A stretch of DNA of 64,000 nucleotides from Halomarina litorea (GCF_024227715.1 NZ_CP100448.1:62001-126000), one strand, 5' to 3'; numbered from the stretch's first letter, positions 1 to 8,918 are shown. Numbers and translations are program-made. The notes: generated by a model not told the origin, from the letters alone.

Positions 1-87
1 GACGGCGTCGCGTCCGACGACGGGCGTCTTCGTGTCGGTCTTCCGACCGAGGTCGTCGTCCAGGTCGACGCACAACACCAGCAGCAT
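1..87 (-). CDS. DUF373 family membrane protein, N-terminal end only
   Basis: Only the first 29 codons are in the window, and the gene runs off the left edge. The visible start MLLVLCVDLDDDLGRKT followed by TPVVGRDAV matches the highly conserved N-terminus of archaeal DUF373 proteins. These are multi-membrane-span proteins of unknown function whose soluble N-terminal part begins with this hydrophobic strand and acidic loop. The ATG is placed at 85-87, where the family signature begins. The function is unknown and the rest of the gene cannot be judged. Confidence 0.75.
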   Translation of the reverse strand, partial: MLLVLCVDLDDDLGRKTDTKTPVVGRDAV

Positions 88-150
88 CGTGGCTTCCTAT
101 GCTAGCACCCGTTAACTCTCTTCGGGCTTGCGCCGGTGTGACACGACCGC

Positions 151-888
151 TCAGTCGGCGTGTTCGACGCCGCGCATGAGCGTCGTAATGGACGCCCGTT
201 CGTCGAAGAGGCGGGGGTACGCACCCACGCAGACGACGAAGTCCGCGCCCGCGGCGACCGGTTCGCTCACCAGCATCGTCACGTCCACCTGCGCGTTCCC
301 ATCGACGAGCGTCGCCGCCCCGACGTACTCGGCGACCTCCGTGTCCGTCCCGAGGACGGCGACCGTCGAGGACCCCCGTCGGCGCAGATCGCGGACGTTC
401 TCGTAGCGCTCCTGGACCATCCGTGCGATGTCGTCTGTGGACATGTCGGCGACCGGGTTGAACGACTTCCCGAGCACCTCCACCTTCGGGGTGCTGAGCG
501 CCGCGAACACCGCCGCCTGGAACCGCCCCACCGTGGGGATCTCGACGGTGCGGTCGTACTCCGCCGAGACGTTCGTCACCTCCACGGTGCGCGACTGGCC
601 CGCCGTCTCGAAGGTCCGTTCGACCGGTATCTCCTCGGTTCGGTGGTGGCTGTAGCCCGTCTCCGAGAGCGACGCCTCGGCCACCGTCGCAGCGGACGCC
701 GAGAACTGCAGGGAGTCGCTCCCCGTGATGACGTCGAGACACCCGGCGAGCGAGGCGACGACGCCCGCACCCGCGCCCCCCAGCACGCGTCTGCGCGTCG
801 TGCCCGTCGACCCGCCGCGTTCGTCGCACGCGCCGCGCCCGTCCTCTCGATTCACCCGTCGCTCGTCACTTCCCGCCCGGCCTGTCAT
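151..888 (-). CDS. Tat-exported lipoprotein, DUF6517-like
   Basis: A 245-residue predicted secreted lipoprotein. Residues 31-50 hold a twin-arginine stretch (TRRRVLGG), a hydrophobic segment and a lipobox ending LAGC, so Cys50 is the likely lipidated residue after Tat export. The mature part is a soluble alpha/beta-looking domain with the phrase GKSFNPVADMSTDDI, which I associate with haloarchaeal DUF6517 proteins. No catalytic motif is visible. About 30 polar residues precede the twin arginines, unusually long for a Tat signal, so the true start may be further in, although no better in-frame ATG exists. It stands alone, with a divergent PEBP gene upstream. Function unknown. Confidence 0.75.
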   Translation of the reverse strand: MTGRAGSDERRVNREDGRGACDERGGSTGTTRRRVLGGAGAGVVASLAGCLDVITGSDSLQFSASAATVAEASLSETGYSHHRTEEIPVERTFETAGQSRTVEVTNVSAEYDRTVEIPTVGRFQAAVFAALSTPKVEVLGKSFNPVADMSTDDIARMVQERYENVRDLRRRGSSTVAVLGTDTEVAEYVGAATLVDGNAQVDVTMLVSEPVAAGADFVVCVGAYPRLFDERASITTLMRGVEHAD

Positions 889-994
889 ACGCCCTCGGTC
901 GGGGACGCGCCGGCAAATACCTCGTGGCTATCGTGGGAGAGAGACACACGCTCGCACCGTCGGGGTTGAAGAGCGGGCCGGGCGTACGCCGCCC

Positions 995-1603
995 ATGGAA
1001 CGACGGGCCTTCCTCGCCGCCGCCGGGGCGGCGACCGCCTCGCTGGCCGGGTGTGTGGACGGCGAGGAGACGGGGAACAACACCACGACGACGCGCACGA
1101 ACCCGACGAGTACGGTGACCGTCTCCTTCGAGGTGCCGCCGCTCGGGTCGAACCGCCCCGTCCCGGAGCAGTACGCCTGCACGGGCGAGAACGTCTCCCC
1201 GGAGGTGGCACTCGTCGAAATCGGCAACGAGGCCGAGTCGGTGGCGGTCTCGCTCCACGACGCGGACGCGGACGACGCCCTCCACTGGTCGGTGTGGGGC
1301 ATCGGCACCGACCTGCCGCGCCTGCCCGAGTCGCTCCCCCGTGACCCGGAGGTGCGCCTCTCGGAGGTGACCCCCAACGAGAACTTCGACGCGACAGTGT
1401 TCCAGGGCCGGAACTACCGCGACGAGGTGGGCTACTACGGCCCCTGCCCCCCAGAGGGCGAACGGCACACCTATCTGTTCACCGTCTCCGCCCTCGACAC
1501 GACACTGGACCTCGAACCCGGGGCCTCGCCCGACGCCTTCCGGGAGGCACTGGAGGGGAGCGTCGTCGGGCGGGCGTCCGTCGGAACGTTCTTCGAGCGC
1601 TGA
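995..1603 (+). CDS. PEBP (YbhB/YbcL, Raf kinase inhibitor-like) lipoprotein
   Basis: A 202-residue protein with a short Tat-like N-terminus (MERRAFLAAAG) and lipobox LAGC at residues 15-18, so probably anchored outside the membrane. The rest reads as the phosphatidylethanolamine-binding protein fold in its prokaryotic YbhB/YbcL form: YACTGENVSPEV, then DDALHWSVWGI, then YYGPCPPEGERHTYLFTV, which are the family's conserved ligand-pocket blocks. The bacterial relatives have no settled enzymatic role. The start at 995 is chosen because the signal peptide begins there; the frame is open further upstream but the extra residues are low quality. Confidence 0.9.
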   Translation: MERRAFLAAAGAATASLAGCVDGEETGNNTTTTRTNPTSTVTVSFEVPPLGSNRPVPEQYACTGENVSPEVALVEIGNEAESVAVSLHDADADDALHWSVWGIGTDLPRLPESLPRDPEVRLSEVTPNENFDATVFQGRNYRDEVGYYGPCPPEGERHTYLFTVSALDTTLDLEPGASPDAFREALEGSVVGRASVGTFFER

Positions 1604-1702
1604 GGCGGTGTGCGCGGGGGCCGGAGACCCCACTGTGACGCCCTCGCACCGCCCCGCGTGGTTCGCACGCTTTTTCCCGCTGGACGGGTAAGGTGGGACA
1701 GA

Positions 1703-2695
1703 ATGCTATCGAAGGGCTGTGAACAGTGCGCCGAGGGGGGGAAGATGGTCCTGTTCGTCTACGGCTACTGCGACCAGCGCGACTGTTTCTACTGCCCGCT
1801 CGGTGAGAACCGCAAGAACGTCACCGACGTGTACGCCAACGAGCGACTGGTCGAGTCCGACGAGGACGTCATCGAGGAGGCCAAACGGATGGACGCTCTC
1901 GGCACCTCCATCACGGGCGGCGAACCGCAGGAGGCCATGGAGAAGACCTGTCGGTACCTCCGCCTCCTCAAAGACGAGTTCGGCGAGGACCACCACACCC
2001 ACCTCTACACCGGCATCACGGGCGGGCGCGAGAATATGCGCCGCCTGAGCGAGGCCGGCCTCGACGAGATTCGCTTCCATCCCCCCTACGAGCAGTGGGG
2101 CGACCTCCACGGCACCGAGTGGGAGGACATCCTCTACGTCGCCCGCGAGGAGGGTCTCACCCCGGCCTTCGAGATTCCGGGCATCCGCGGCGAGACGGAG
2201 TTCCTCGACTTCCTCGACGAGGGGGCCGCCGATTTCTGTAACGTCAACGAGTTCGAGATGTCCGACGGAAATTATCGGAGAATGCAGGAGGAGGGCTTCG
2301 AACTCCGCGAGGGGCACATGAGCGCCGTCGAGGGCTCCCACGGCGTCTTAGAGGAGATGGGCGACCACCCGAAGGTGTACTTCTGTACGTCCGTGTTCAA
2401 GGACGCCGCCCAGCACCGCAACCGCCTGAAACGGATGGCGAAGAACATCCGCCGGGAGTTCGACGAGGTGACCGACGACGGCACCCTCGTCTACGGGAAG
2501 ACGTGGCTCACCGAGGACCAACTGCAGGCACTCGGCGTCCCCGAGGAGTTCTACGTCGTCAAGTCCGACCACGTCGAACTGGCGTGGTGGATTCTGGAGG
2601 AGATGGTGGAGACCGGTGACGCCGAGAAAGGCGAAATCGTCGAGCAGTATCCCACCTACGACGGCACCGTCGTCGAGCGGACGCCGCTGGCCTGA
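1703..2695 (+). CDS. radical SAM protein, uncharacterised haloarchaeal family
   Basis: A 330-residue protein of the radical SAM superfamily, which uses a 4Fe-4S cluster to cleave S-adenosylmethionine. The cluster motif is CDQRDCFYC near residue 30, i.e. C-x4-C-x2-C rather than the usual C-x3-C-x2-C. It is followed by the GGE motif (SITGGEPQE) that binds the SAM amino group, and TIM-barrel strands such as LDEIRFHPPYEQWG. An extra CEQC pair lies at residues 6-9. No Fe-S-rich C-terminal (SPASM) domain is seen. The substrate is unknown and neighbours give no hint. The start at 1703 is preferred because MLSKGCEQC is the usual beginning of this haloarchaeal family as I remember it. Confidence 0.88.
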   Translation: MLSKGCEQCAEGGKMVLFVYGYCDQRDCFYCPLGENRKNVTDVYANERLVESDEDVIEEAKRMDALGTSITGGEPQEAMEKTCRYLRLLKDEFGEDHHTHLYTGITGGRENMRRLSEAGLDEIRFHPPYEQWGDLHGTEWEDILYVAREEGLTPAFEIPGIRGETEFLDFLDEGAADFCNVNEFEMSDGNYRRMQEEGFELREGHMSAVEGSHGVLEEMGDHPKVYFCTSVFKDAAQHRNRLKRMAKNIRREFDEVTDDGTLVYGKTWLTEDQLQALGVPEEFYVVKSDHVELAWWILEEMVETGDAEKGEIVEQYPTYDGTVVERTPLA

Positions 2696-2803
2696 ACCGC
2701 GAATCGAACGCGACGACGAGGCGGTCGGCTCGGGGTGGGTGTCGTGTCGACTCCCGTCCGACGCAGGGCCACCACCGATACGTCCGCCTCCCTTCCTCAC
2801 CGT

Positions 2804-3046
2804 ATGGACCGCATCGAACTCACCGGCGACGACGAGGGGAAGGACGTGCTGAGCCCCGACGGCCAGTTGCTCGGGCGTATCGCCCGCGTCGAGGACGGGA
2901 CGGCCACCGTCGAGACGGACCCGGCGGCGGACGACCCCGTCCTCACGCAACTCGGCTGGGCGAACGACTCGGGCGAGACGTTCCCGCTTCAGTCCCAGCA
3001 GGTGGCGGAGGTGACCGACGACGGCGTGTGGGTCCACGACCTGTAG
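2804..3046 (+). CDS. PRC-barrel-like small protein (paralogue 1)
   Basis: An 80-residue acidic protein. The pattern DDEGKDVLSPDGQLLGRI, then a V-D-G-T-A-V turn and LGW, then a PLQ strand, is typical of a compact PRC-barrel (five to six strands) as found in archaeal photosynthetic-reaction-centre-like barrels. It has no membrane segment and no catalytic residues. The gene immediately downstream is a clear paralogue with the same blocks, pointing to a tandem duplication. PRC-barrels usually mediate protein-protein contacts, for example in RNA processing or cell division, but nothing here fixes the partner. Confidence 0.8.
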   Translation: MDRIELTGDDEGKDVLSPDGQLLGRIARVEDGTATVETDPAADDPVLTQLGWANDSGETFPLQSQQVAEVTDDGVWVHDL

Positions 3047-3131
3047 TCGCGTGGCCTATCCGGGGTCACTTCAAGGTCAGTCACGTGCAGGGCCACCGAT
3101 GAAGCGGGTTTCGCACCCACTACCGAGTGTA

Positions 3132-3398
3132 ATGTCGACACGAACGGACATCACCGAGGACGACGAGGGGAAGAAAGTGGTCGGTCCCGACGGCGAGGAG
3201 ATCGGCCGCATCACCGCCGTCGAACACGGGACCGCACACGTGGACCCGGACCCCGGTATCACCGACACCGTCATGTCGAAACTCGGGTGGGGCGACGCCG
3301 ACGAGGACACCTACCCCCTGCAGGAGGCCTCCGTCGAGTCCATCACGGACGACGAGGTCCGCCTGCGCGACTTCTCGGGCGGGCGCACCTCCCGGTAG
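3132..3398 (+). CDS. PRC-barrel-like small protein (paralogue 2)
   Basis: An 88-residue acidic protein that repeats the plan of the previous gene: DITEDDEGKKVVGPDGEEIGRI, a short H-G-T-A-H-V turn, LGWGDADEDTYPLQ and a final strand IT-DDEVRLRDF. The two paralogues share the EDDEGK-V--PDG---GRI core at equivalent positions. It starts at the ATG at 3132, which begins right before the conserved core. The gap of 85 nt from its paralogue suggests separate but related expression. Role unknown. Confidence 0.8.
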   Translation: MSTRTDITEDDEGKKVVGPDGEEIGRITAVEHGTAHVDPDPGITDTVMSKLGWGDADEDTYPLQEASVESITDDEVRLRDFSGGRTSR

Positions 3399-3441
3399 AA
3401 CCGACCGACGTCGACCAGCACCCGATTTTTCGAGCACACCA

Positions 3442-3693
3442 ATGGACACAGACATCGGTACGGCGACGATTCGCTACGAGACCCCCGAGGGTCACACGGA
3501 AGAACGGGTCGACAACGAACGCATCGCCTTCGTGGACGACCACTGGGTCGTCTGGGAGGAGAGCGAGGAGGGCGACGGCGGCACCGTCCGGCGCATCCCG
3601 CGCGACCGGGTGTACGCCGTCGAACGCGACGTCGAGGAACTGGAGAGTACGGTCCAGAGCCTCCTCGACGAGGCGGCCTCCCGCCTCGGGTAG
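3442..3693 (+). CDS. conserved haloarchaeal small protein
   Basis: An 83-residue acidic protein that I do not recognise by function. The first half looks like a small beta-sheet (RYETPEGHTEERVDNERIAFVDDHWVVWEE) and the end is a helix with heptad-like leucines (VEELESTVQSLLDEAASRLG), possibly a coiled coil. It has no membrane segment and no cysteines. Its stop codon directly abuts the stop of the convergent helicase gene. It may be co-transcribed with the two PRC-barrel genes in front of it (43-nt gap). Confidence 0.65.
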   Translation: MDTDIGTATIRYETPEGHTEERVDNERIAFVDDHWVVWEESEEGDGGTVRRIPRDRVYAVERDVEELESTVQSLLDEAASRLG

Positions 3694-5781
3694 TCAGCCC
3701 TCCTCGTTCTCCAGCATCTCTAAGTCTCCCACGATGTCGTAGGGGTCGTCGCCCGAGCGGATCCCTTCGAGCATGACGAACGCCCGTTTCGGCGAGAGGA
3801 AGTGCTTGGCGACGGCCCTGCCGAGGGGAGTCGGCGACGCCCCCTCAATGAAGCCGTAGTCGAGGAGTTTCCCGAGGGCGTGTTTCGTGGGGATGGAGCC
3901 GATCATGCGGTCGTTGAGTCGCTTCGCCCCGCTCCCGGCGACGACGATGTTGGCGAGGGTCTCTTCCACTGCGGCCCCCTCGTCGTAGGGCGTCATCACC
4001 GACTCCATCTCGCCTTTCAACAGTTTGAACGCCACCTCGTCCTCGGTCATCTCCATCGAGTTGTGGTAGACGGCGTCCGGTTCGACGAGGACGTACACCG
4101 TCCCCTTGTCGTGGTAGTCGGGCCGCCCGGCGCGCCCGAGCATCTGCTCGAACTCCTGAACGGTGAGCCACTCGATGCCCATCGCCAGCGTGTCGAAGAG
4201 GACCTGCGAGGCGGGGAAGTCCACCCCGGCGGCCAGCGCAGCGGTCGTGACGACGGCCGCCAGATCCTGGTCCGCGAACATCCGTTCGACCTGCTTGCGG
4301 CGGCCGTAGTCCAGTCCCGCGTGGTACGGCGCGGAGTCGTACTGGAGTTTCCGCGATATCTCGTGACAGCGCCGGCGGGAGTTGGTGAAGATGATGGTCT
4401 GGCCCCGGTAGCCCTTCGAGGACTTCGCGTCGAACGCCCGCTTGACCAGTTTGTCCTCGATGTCGAGTTTCTCCTGTCCGTCGGCGAACGTAACGTGGCG
4501 TTCGATGGGGACGGGTCGCTCCTCGAACTCGACGAGCGTCGCCTCCAGCCCGCGCGCGAGTTGTGCGGGGTTGCCCACCGTCGCCGAGAGGTACACCCAC
4601 TGGGTGTCGTTCTTCCGACGCTCACGGGCGTCGCCCGTTCGCGCGTCCCGGGACGCCTCCGTCGTCCCGCGCTCCGTGTAGTCTTTCAGCCGCGAGATGA
4701 GACCGTCCAGCCGGTGCCCGCGTTCCTGTTCGCCGAGGGTGTGCACCTCGTCGATGACGACGGTGCCGATGTCGCCCAGATTCCGCCCGGTTCGGAGGGC
4801 GTGGTCGATACCCTCGTAGGTGCCGACGATGACGTCCGCTCCCGCGTCGAAGCGCGCGCCGTCGTCGCGGATGCGCGAGGCCCCCACCCGGATGGTCACG
4901 TCCGCGAGGTGGCCGTACTTCTCCTCGAACTGCTCGTGTTTCTGGTTGGCGAGGGCGACCAGCGGGACGAGAAAGAGCATCTTCCCCTTCCCCTTCAGCA
5001 CGCGGTCGATGCCCGCGAGTTCGCCCACGAGGGTCTTGCCCGTCGCGGTGGCGCTCACGACGAGCTGGTCGCGCCCGTCGAGGAGGCCGTTCTCCACCGA
5101 GAGGCTCTGGACAGGGAGCAGGGTGTCGAAGCTCTCCGTCACCTGCGACTTGAGCTTCGGGTGGAGGTCGAGCGTCTCCGTCGACACCAGTTCGATGTCG
5201 TCCGTGGTGGCCGAAATCTCGTCGAACTTCGTCAGGTCAGGGTCGAGGCGGCCCTTCAGGAGGTTGACGATGCGCTCTAAGTCCTGCACCTCGAGCAGGA
5301 GGTCCTCCAGTCGCTTTCGCGCCCCCGAGCGCATGTTCCGGTAGTCCAGTTCGCGTTCGAGTTCCCGCTTGGCGCAGTCCGGGCAGATGTGCTCGTCGTC
5401 GGCCTTGATGGCCGTCTCGCTCGTCAGCGGCGAGTACCGCCCTGCCCCGGCGCAGTACCGGCAGGTGCGGACGACCTTCGCCTCTAGCTGGTAGCCGTCG
5501 AGCATCTCGCGGACCCGGTCGCGCATCGCGGGAGAGGTCTGCTCGGAGATGCGGATGCGCGAGGCCCGCCGGGCGAGTTCGACGAACTGGTCGGGGCTGC
5601 GCAGGTCCTCGTCGGACCCCTTCTTCACCCGGAGGCGCGCGGGCCGGGGGCCGGCGTCGGTGTCCTTCAGTTCGAGGACGCCGTGGAGCACCCGCTGGCC
5701 GTCGCGCTCGACGGCGACCGTGAAGTCGTCGCGCCGCTCGTGGATGAAGAGCGTATCGACGCTGGCGACCTGCTGTGACAC
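3694..5781 (-). CDS. DEAD/DEAH-box (Ski2-like) helicase with N-terminal zinc finger
   Basis: A 695-residue superfamily 2 helicase. Residues 1-100 are a haloarchaeal-specific region. C107-x2-C110 and C133-x2-C136 form a likely zinc-binding element. The motor follows, with Walker A SATATGKT at 243-250, DEVH at 344-347, an SAT motif, and motif VI QMLGRAGR near residue 545. A short C-terminal region follows, without the long ratchet domain of Hel308. It probably unwinds or remodels nucleic acid; whether RNA or DNA cannot be told. The GTG at 5781 (MSQQVASVDTLF) is preferred over the ATG at 5826, because the 15 codons between use A/T-ending codons unlike the gene. Confidence 0.88.
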   Translation of the reverse strand: MSQQVASVDTLFIHERRDDFTVAVERDGQRVLHGVLELKDTDAGPRPARLRVKKGSDEDLRSPDQFVELARRASRIRISEQTSPAMRDRVREMLDGYQLEAKVVRTCRYCAGAGRYSPLTSETAIKADDEHICPDCAKRELERELDYRNMRSGARKRLEDLLLEVQDLERIVNLLKGRLDPDLTKFDEISATTDDIELVSTETLDLHPKLKSQVTESFDTLLPVQSLSVENGLLDGRDQLVVSATATGKTLVGELAGIDRVLKGKGKMLFLVPLVALANQKHEQFEEKYGHLADVTIRVGASRIRDDGARFDAGADVIVGTYEGIDHALRTGRNLGDIGTVVIDEVHTLGEQERGHRLDGLISRLKDYTERGTTEASRDARTGDARERRKNDTQWVYLSATVGNPAQLARGLEATLVEFEERPVPIERHVTFADGQEKLDIEDKLVKRAFDAKSSKGYRGQTIIFTNSRRRCHEISRKLQYDSAPYHAGLDYGRRKQVERMFADQDLAAVVTTAALAAGVDFPASQVLFDTLAMGIEWLTVQEFEQMLGRAGRPDYHDKGTVYVLVEPDAVYHNSMEMTEDEVAFKLLKGEMESVMTPYDEGAAVEETLANIVVAGSGAKRLNDRMIGSIPTKHALGKLLDYGFIEGASPTPLGRAVAKHFLSPKRAFVMLEGIRSGDDPYDIVGDLEMLENEEG

Positions 5782-6006
5782 GTTGTCGGTAGTATTCGGT
5801 CGTGCTACTTGACTCGCCCGGAACACCGGCTAGCATACCCTAGGGAGTTCGTGGAGGTGGTCGGCGATGTGGAGACAGACAGCAGTACTGGGACCGTTCA
5901 GAACGCCCAGAAAGCCCTCGTGTGCTCGGCTCGGGCGGTCCCCTCGCCTCCCCGGTACTCGCGCGACGAGACGCGCTCGCGGCGCGTCCTCACCGCGGAC
6001 AGTGGA

Positions 6007-6405
6007 CTACTCGTCCAGCAGGCGAATCTCGTCGTCGCCGTTGGGAACCGCACAGAGGAACGCGCCCGGTTCGTCGCCCTCGTTGCGGTACCAGTGGACG
6101 GTTCCGGCGGGGATGAACAGCGAGTCGCCCGCTTCCACTGTGTGCTCTTCGTCGCCGAGGCCGACGACGTACTCGCCGGAGAGGACGTACTGCTCGTGTT
6201 CGACCTCGTTGGTGTGTTTCGGTACCGACGCGCCGGGGTCGAGCGTGAACCGGCGAATGGCGAGGTTCGGTGCGCCGTCCGCCGGACTGACGAGGACGCC
6301 CTTCGCCATGCCCTCTGCGGCCCCCACGGACTCGTACTCGACCTCCTCGGCGCGGCGGACCAGCGGCTCTGTGGACGGGTCGCGTTCGCGCTCGCTGTCG
6401 CTCAT
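6007..6405 (-). CDS. cupin-fold protein
   Basis: A 132-residue single-domain cupin. The first cupin block reads KHTNEVEHEQYVLSGEYVVGLG and the second DSLFIPAGTVHWYRN, giving His, His, Glu and His ligands for a metal ion in a small jelly-roll barrel. Such proteins act as dioxygenases, isomerases or binding proteins, and the sequence does not say which. The start at 6405 gives MSDSERE; an earlier in-frame ATG at 6492 adds 29 proline-rich residues and is rejected. It is divergent from the site-2 protease gene. Confidence 0.87.
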   Translation of the reverse strand: MSDSERERDPSTEPLVRRAEEVEYESVGAAEGMAKGVLVSPADGAPNLAIRRFTLDPGASVPKHTNEVEHEQYVLSGEYVVGLGDEEHTVEAGDSLFIPAGTVHWYRNEGDEPGAFLCAVPNGDDEIRLLDE

Positions 6406-6526
6406 ACCCGGAGGTACACCGGGCGAGCCCAAAACGGTGTCTCCGACCCGCGGGCAGGAGAACGGGGGTGTCGGAAGTCGTCGCCCCGGCACGGGCCCTT
6501 AAGCCCGTCCGGCCCCGAGTACTACC

Positions 6527-7876
6527 ATGCGAAGCTTCCGTATCGGGAGCGTGTTCGGCATTCCCATCCAGCTGGACCTGACGTTCCTGCTGGTCCTGCC
6601 GCTGTTCGCGTACATCATCGGCACGCAGACGGGGCTGTGGGTCGATACGCTCAACTCCGTCTTCGGCACGGACATCGCTCTCGGCGGCCTCGCGAACGGT
6701 GGCACGTCGTTCGTCCTCGGGACGGCGGCCGCGCTCGGCCTGTTCGCGAGCGTCCTCCTGCACGAACTGGGCCACTCCGTCGTGGCGATGCGCTACGGGT
6801 TCCCCATCGCCTCCATCACGCTGTGGCTGTTCGGCGGCATCGCCCAGCTGACCGAGATGCCCGAGGACTGGAAGCAGGAGCTCTACATCGCCATCGCCGG
6901 TCCAGTCGTGAGCGTCGGCCTCGGCGTCGGCCTCGCCGCCCTCTTTCTCGTCCTCCCGGGCGGGACGGTCGCCGGGAGCGCCCTCCTGTTCGTCGTCGGC
7001 TACCTCGCCATCACGAACCTCGCGCTCGCGGGGTTCAACCTCCTGCCCGGCTTCCCGATGGACGGCGGGCGGGTCCTCCGGGCGCTCCTCGCGCGCACCC
7101 GACCGTACGCGCAGGCGACCCAGATAGCCGCGGAGGTGGGCAAGGCGTTCGCGCTCCTGCTCGGTCTCGTCGGCCTGTTCGTCGGGTTCAACATCTTCCT
7201 CATCGGCGTCGCCTTCTTCATCTACATCGGGGCGTCCTCGGAGGCCCAGCAGACCATCACGAAGGCCGCCTTCGAGGGCGTACAGGTCAGGGACGTCATG
7301 ACGCCCGCCGACCGGGTGACGACGGTGCCCGCGACGGCGAGCGTCTCGGACCTCGTGGAGACGATGTTCCGCGAGCGACACACCGGCTATCCCGTGACGC
7401 GTGACGGGCGCGTCGTCGGTCTGGTCACGCTGGAGGACGCGAAACGCGTCAAGGAGGTCGAACGCGACGCCTACCGCGTCGAGGAGGTGATGACTACCGA
7501 CCTCATCACCGTCGATCCCGACGAGGACGCGATGGACGCCCTCTCGCGCATGGGCCAACACGGCGTCGGTCGCCTGCTGGTGATGGAACGGCCGGACGTC
7601 GCGGCGGACGCGACGGGCGGGTTCGGGTGGGGGTCGGCCGCGAGTGACGCCGAGGAGTTCGACGACCCGGAGGGACTCGACGACTTCGCGGACGCGGACG
7701 CGCCGCCCGACGGGGAGTTCGTCGGCCTCATCACCCGCACCGACCTGATGACGGCCCTCGACATCATCCGGTCCAGCGGGTCGCTCGACCCTCGCGGGAC
7801 CGACCGGCGGGACGCCGACGGCCCCCTCCCCGGGGCGGACGACGGGACGGCCCGCACGCCGGACGAACTGCGCTGA
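6527..7876 (+). CDS. site-2 protease family (M50) membrane metalloprotease with CBS domains
   Basis: A 449-residue membrane protease. Five or six membrane segments fill residues 10-225. The zinc site is HELGH at 79-83 and the third ligand lies in NLLPGFPMDGGR at 171-182. The cytosolic C-terminal part carries two CBS modules (about 260-310, with VRDVMTPADRV, and 315-420, with EEVMTTDLITVDP). The second module is interrupted by an acidic insert around 365-395. Relatives cut membrane-embedded regulators; CBS pairs usually sense adenine nucleotides. The target is unknown. The start codon ATG follows a short G+C-rich gap, and the neighbour on each side is convergent or divergent, so it is likely monocistronic. 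Confidence 0.93.
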   Translation: MRSFRIGSVFGIPIQLDLTFLLVLPLFAYIIGTQTGLWVDTLNSVFGTDIALGGLANGGTSFVLGTAAALGLFASVLLHELGHSVVAMRYGFPIASITLWLFGGIAQLTEMPEDWKQELYIAIAGPVVSVGLGVGLAALFLVLPGGTVAGSALLFVVGYLAITNLALAGFNLLPGFPMDGGRVLRALLARTRPYAQATQIAAEVGKAFALLLGLVGLFVGFNIFLIGVAFFIYIGASSEAQQTITKAAFEGVQVRDVMTPADRVTTVPATASVSDLVETMFRERHTGYPVTRDGRVVGLVTLEDAKRVKEVERDAYRVEEVMTTDLITVDPDEDAMDALSRMGQHGVGRLLVMERPDVAADATGGFGWGSAASDAEEFDDPEGLDDFADADAPPDGEFVGLITRTDLMTALDIIRSSGSLDPRGTDRRDADGPLPGADDGTARTPDELR

Positions 7877-7888
7877 CCGCCCTCCCCC

Positions 7889-8647
7889 TCACTCCTCGCC
7901 CGTCTCGTCCCCGCCGTCTTCGGGCGGGCGCTGGACGTCGATTCGCTCGCAGAGCCACGCCTCGGCCTCGTCGATGGCCTCGTCGCTCTCGGCGGTGATC
8001 TTGATGCGGTTCGGAGTCCCCTCGCGACTGGGGTACGACCCGAGGACGGCGTCCGGGAGGTCCTCGCGGGCCGTCTCCATGAACGGCGTCACGTCACTCT
8101 CCGGGAGCGGCGTGTGGAGGGTCCGGGAGCGGACCTCCCCGGTGAACTCGTCGGCCACGTCCGCGAACATCGCCTTCATCTCGCGGGGGATGCCGGGGAC
8201 GACGTAGACGTTCTCCACGACACACCCCGGCGAGAGGCCGTCACCGTTGATGAGCGCGCGTGCCCCCTCGGGGAGGGACGCGTGACGCTCGACGTTCACC
8301 CGGACGTCGCGGTCCGGGTTGGCCTCCTGATAGGCGGCGACGCTCCGTTCGATGTCCGCGCGCGCCTCCTCGTCGACCGCGAGCGGGCGGTCGAAGGCGG
8401 CGGCGACGCCGTCCATCGTCACGTCGTCGGGCGTCCCGCCGAGGCCGCCGGTGACGACGACGGCGTCGAACTGCCCGGCGAACGTGCGGACGTACTCCGC
8501 GATGGTGTCGACCTCGTCGGGGACGACGGTGATGCGCTCGACCGACACCCCCCGGTCGGTCAGTTGACGGGCGAGCCACGTCGCGTTCGTGTTCTCGATG
8601 TCGCCGGCGAGCAACTCGTCGCCGACGGTGAGCAGGGCCGCGTTCAT
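7889..8647 (-). CDS. CinA-type molybdopterin-binding domain protein
   Basis: A 252-residue protein of the competence/damage-inducible CinA N-terminal (COG1058) family. Visible motifs are the start LLTVGDELLAGDIENTNATWLAR, the VVVTGGLGGTPDDVTMDGVA block of the MoCF/molybdopterin-binding fold, and VYVVPGIPREMKAMF. The bacterial C-terminal NMN deamidase domain is absent, as is usual in archaea. CinA N-terminal domains act as ADP-ribose/FAD pyrophosphatases in some bacteria; the archaeal role is open. The start ATG at 8647 falls at the conserved first strand. Confidence 0.9.
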   Translation of the reverse strand: MNAALLTVGDELLAGDIENTNATWLARQLTDRGVSVERITVVPDEVDTIAEYVRTFAGQFDAVVVTGGLGGTPDDVTMDGVAAAFDRPLAVDEEARADIERSVAAYQEANPDRDVRVNVERHASLPEGARALINGDGLSPGCVVENVYVVPGIPREMKAMFADVADEFTGEVRSRTLHTPLPESDVTPFMETAREDLPDAVLGSYPSREGTPNRIKITAESDEAIDEAEAWLCERIDVQRPPEDGGDETGEE

Positions 8648-8719
8648 GCACTGTCCTCACGCGTTCGCCGGTTAGCCGTTTCCCTCCGGACGGTCCGGTC
8701 GACCCGGGCCGACCGCCCG

Positions 8720-8824
8720 TCAGAGCAGGCGTCGCAGGATTCGAAGCGGCAGGGTCACGACGAAGATGACGAGGTCGATGACGCTCCTGAGCAGCGACCG
8801 GACGGCGCCGACGATGAGTGGCAT
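8720..8824 (-). CDS. 34-residue putative amphipathic/membrane peptide
   Basis: A very short gene for a 34-residue peptide: MPLIVGAVRSLLRSVID, then LVIFVVTLPLRILRRLL. It has regular G/C third positions. It is one long hydrophobic helix with arginines spaced so that one face is basic, ending in an Arg-rich tail, so it should sit in or on the membrane. It lies between cinA-like gene 7889-8647 and another tiny gene on the same strand. I do not know a function. The protein-like composition and ATG are the only support. Confidence 0.5.
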   Translation of the reverse strand: MPLIVGAVRSLLRSVIDLVIFVVTLPLRILRRLL

Positions 8825-8918
8825 GTCCGACCGGACGCGGACGGGAGAGGTAGTCGGTACCCCTGCACCAGCAAGCGACGGCGAGAGGGCGGCATCGGCC
8901 GGAGCGGGGCCCGTCAGT

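Noticed and set aside
3802-5280. A 492-codon rightward frame inside the helicase gene
   Set aside because: Antisense shadow; the helicase carries all expected motifs on the other strand.
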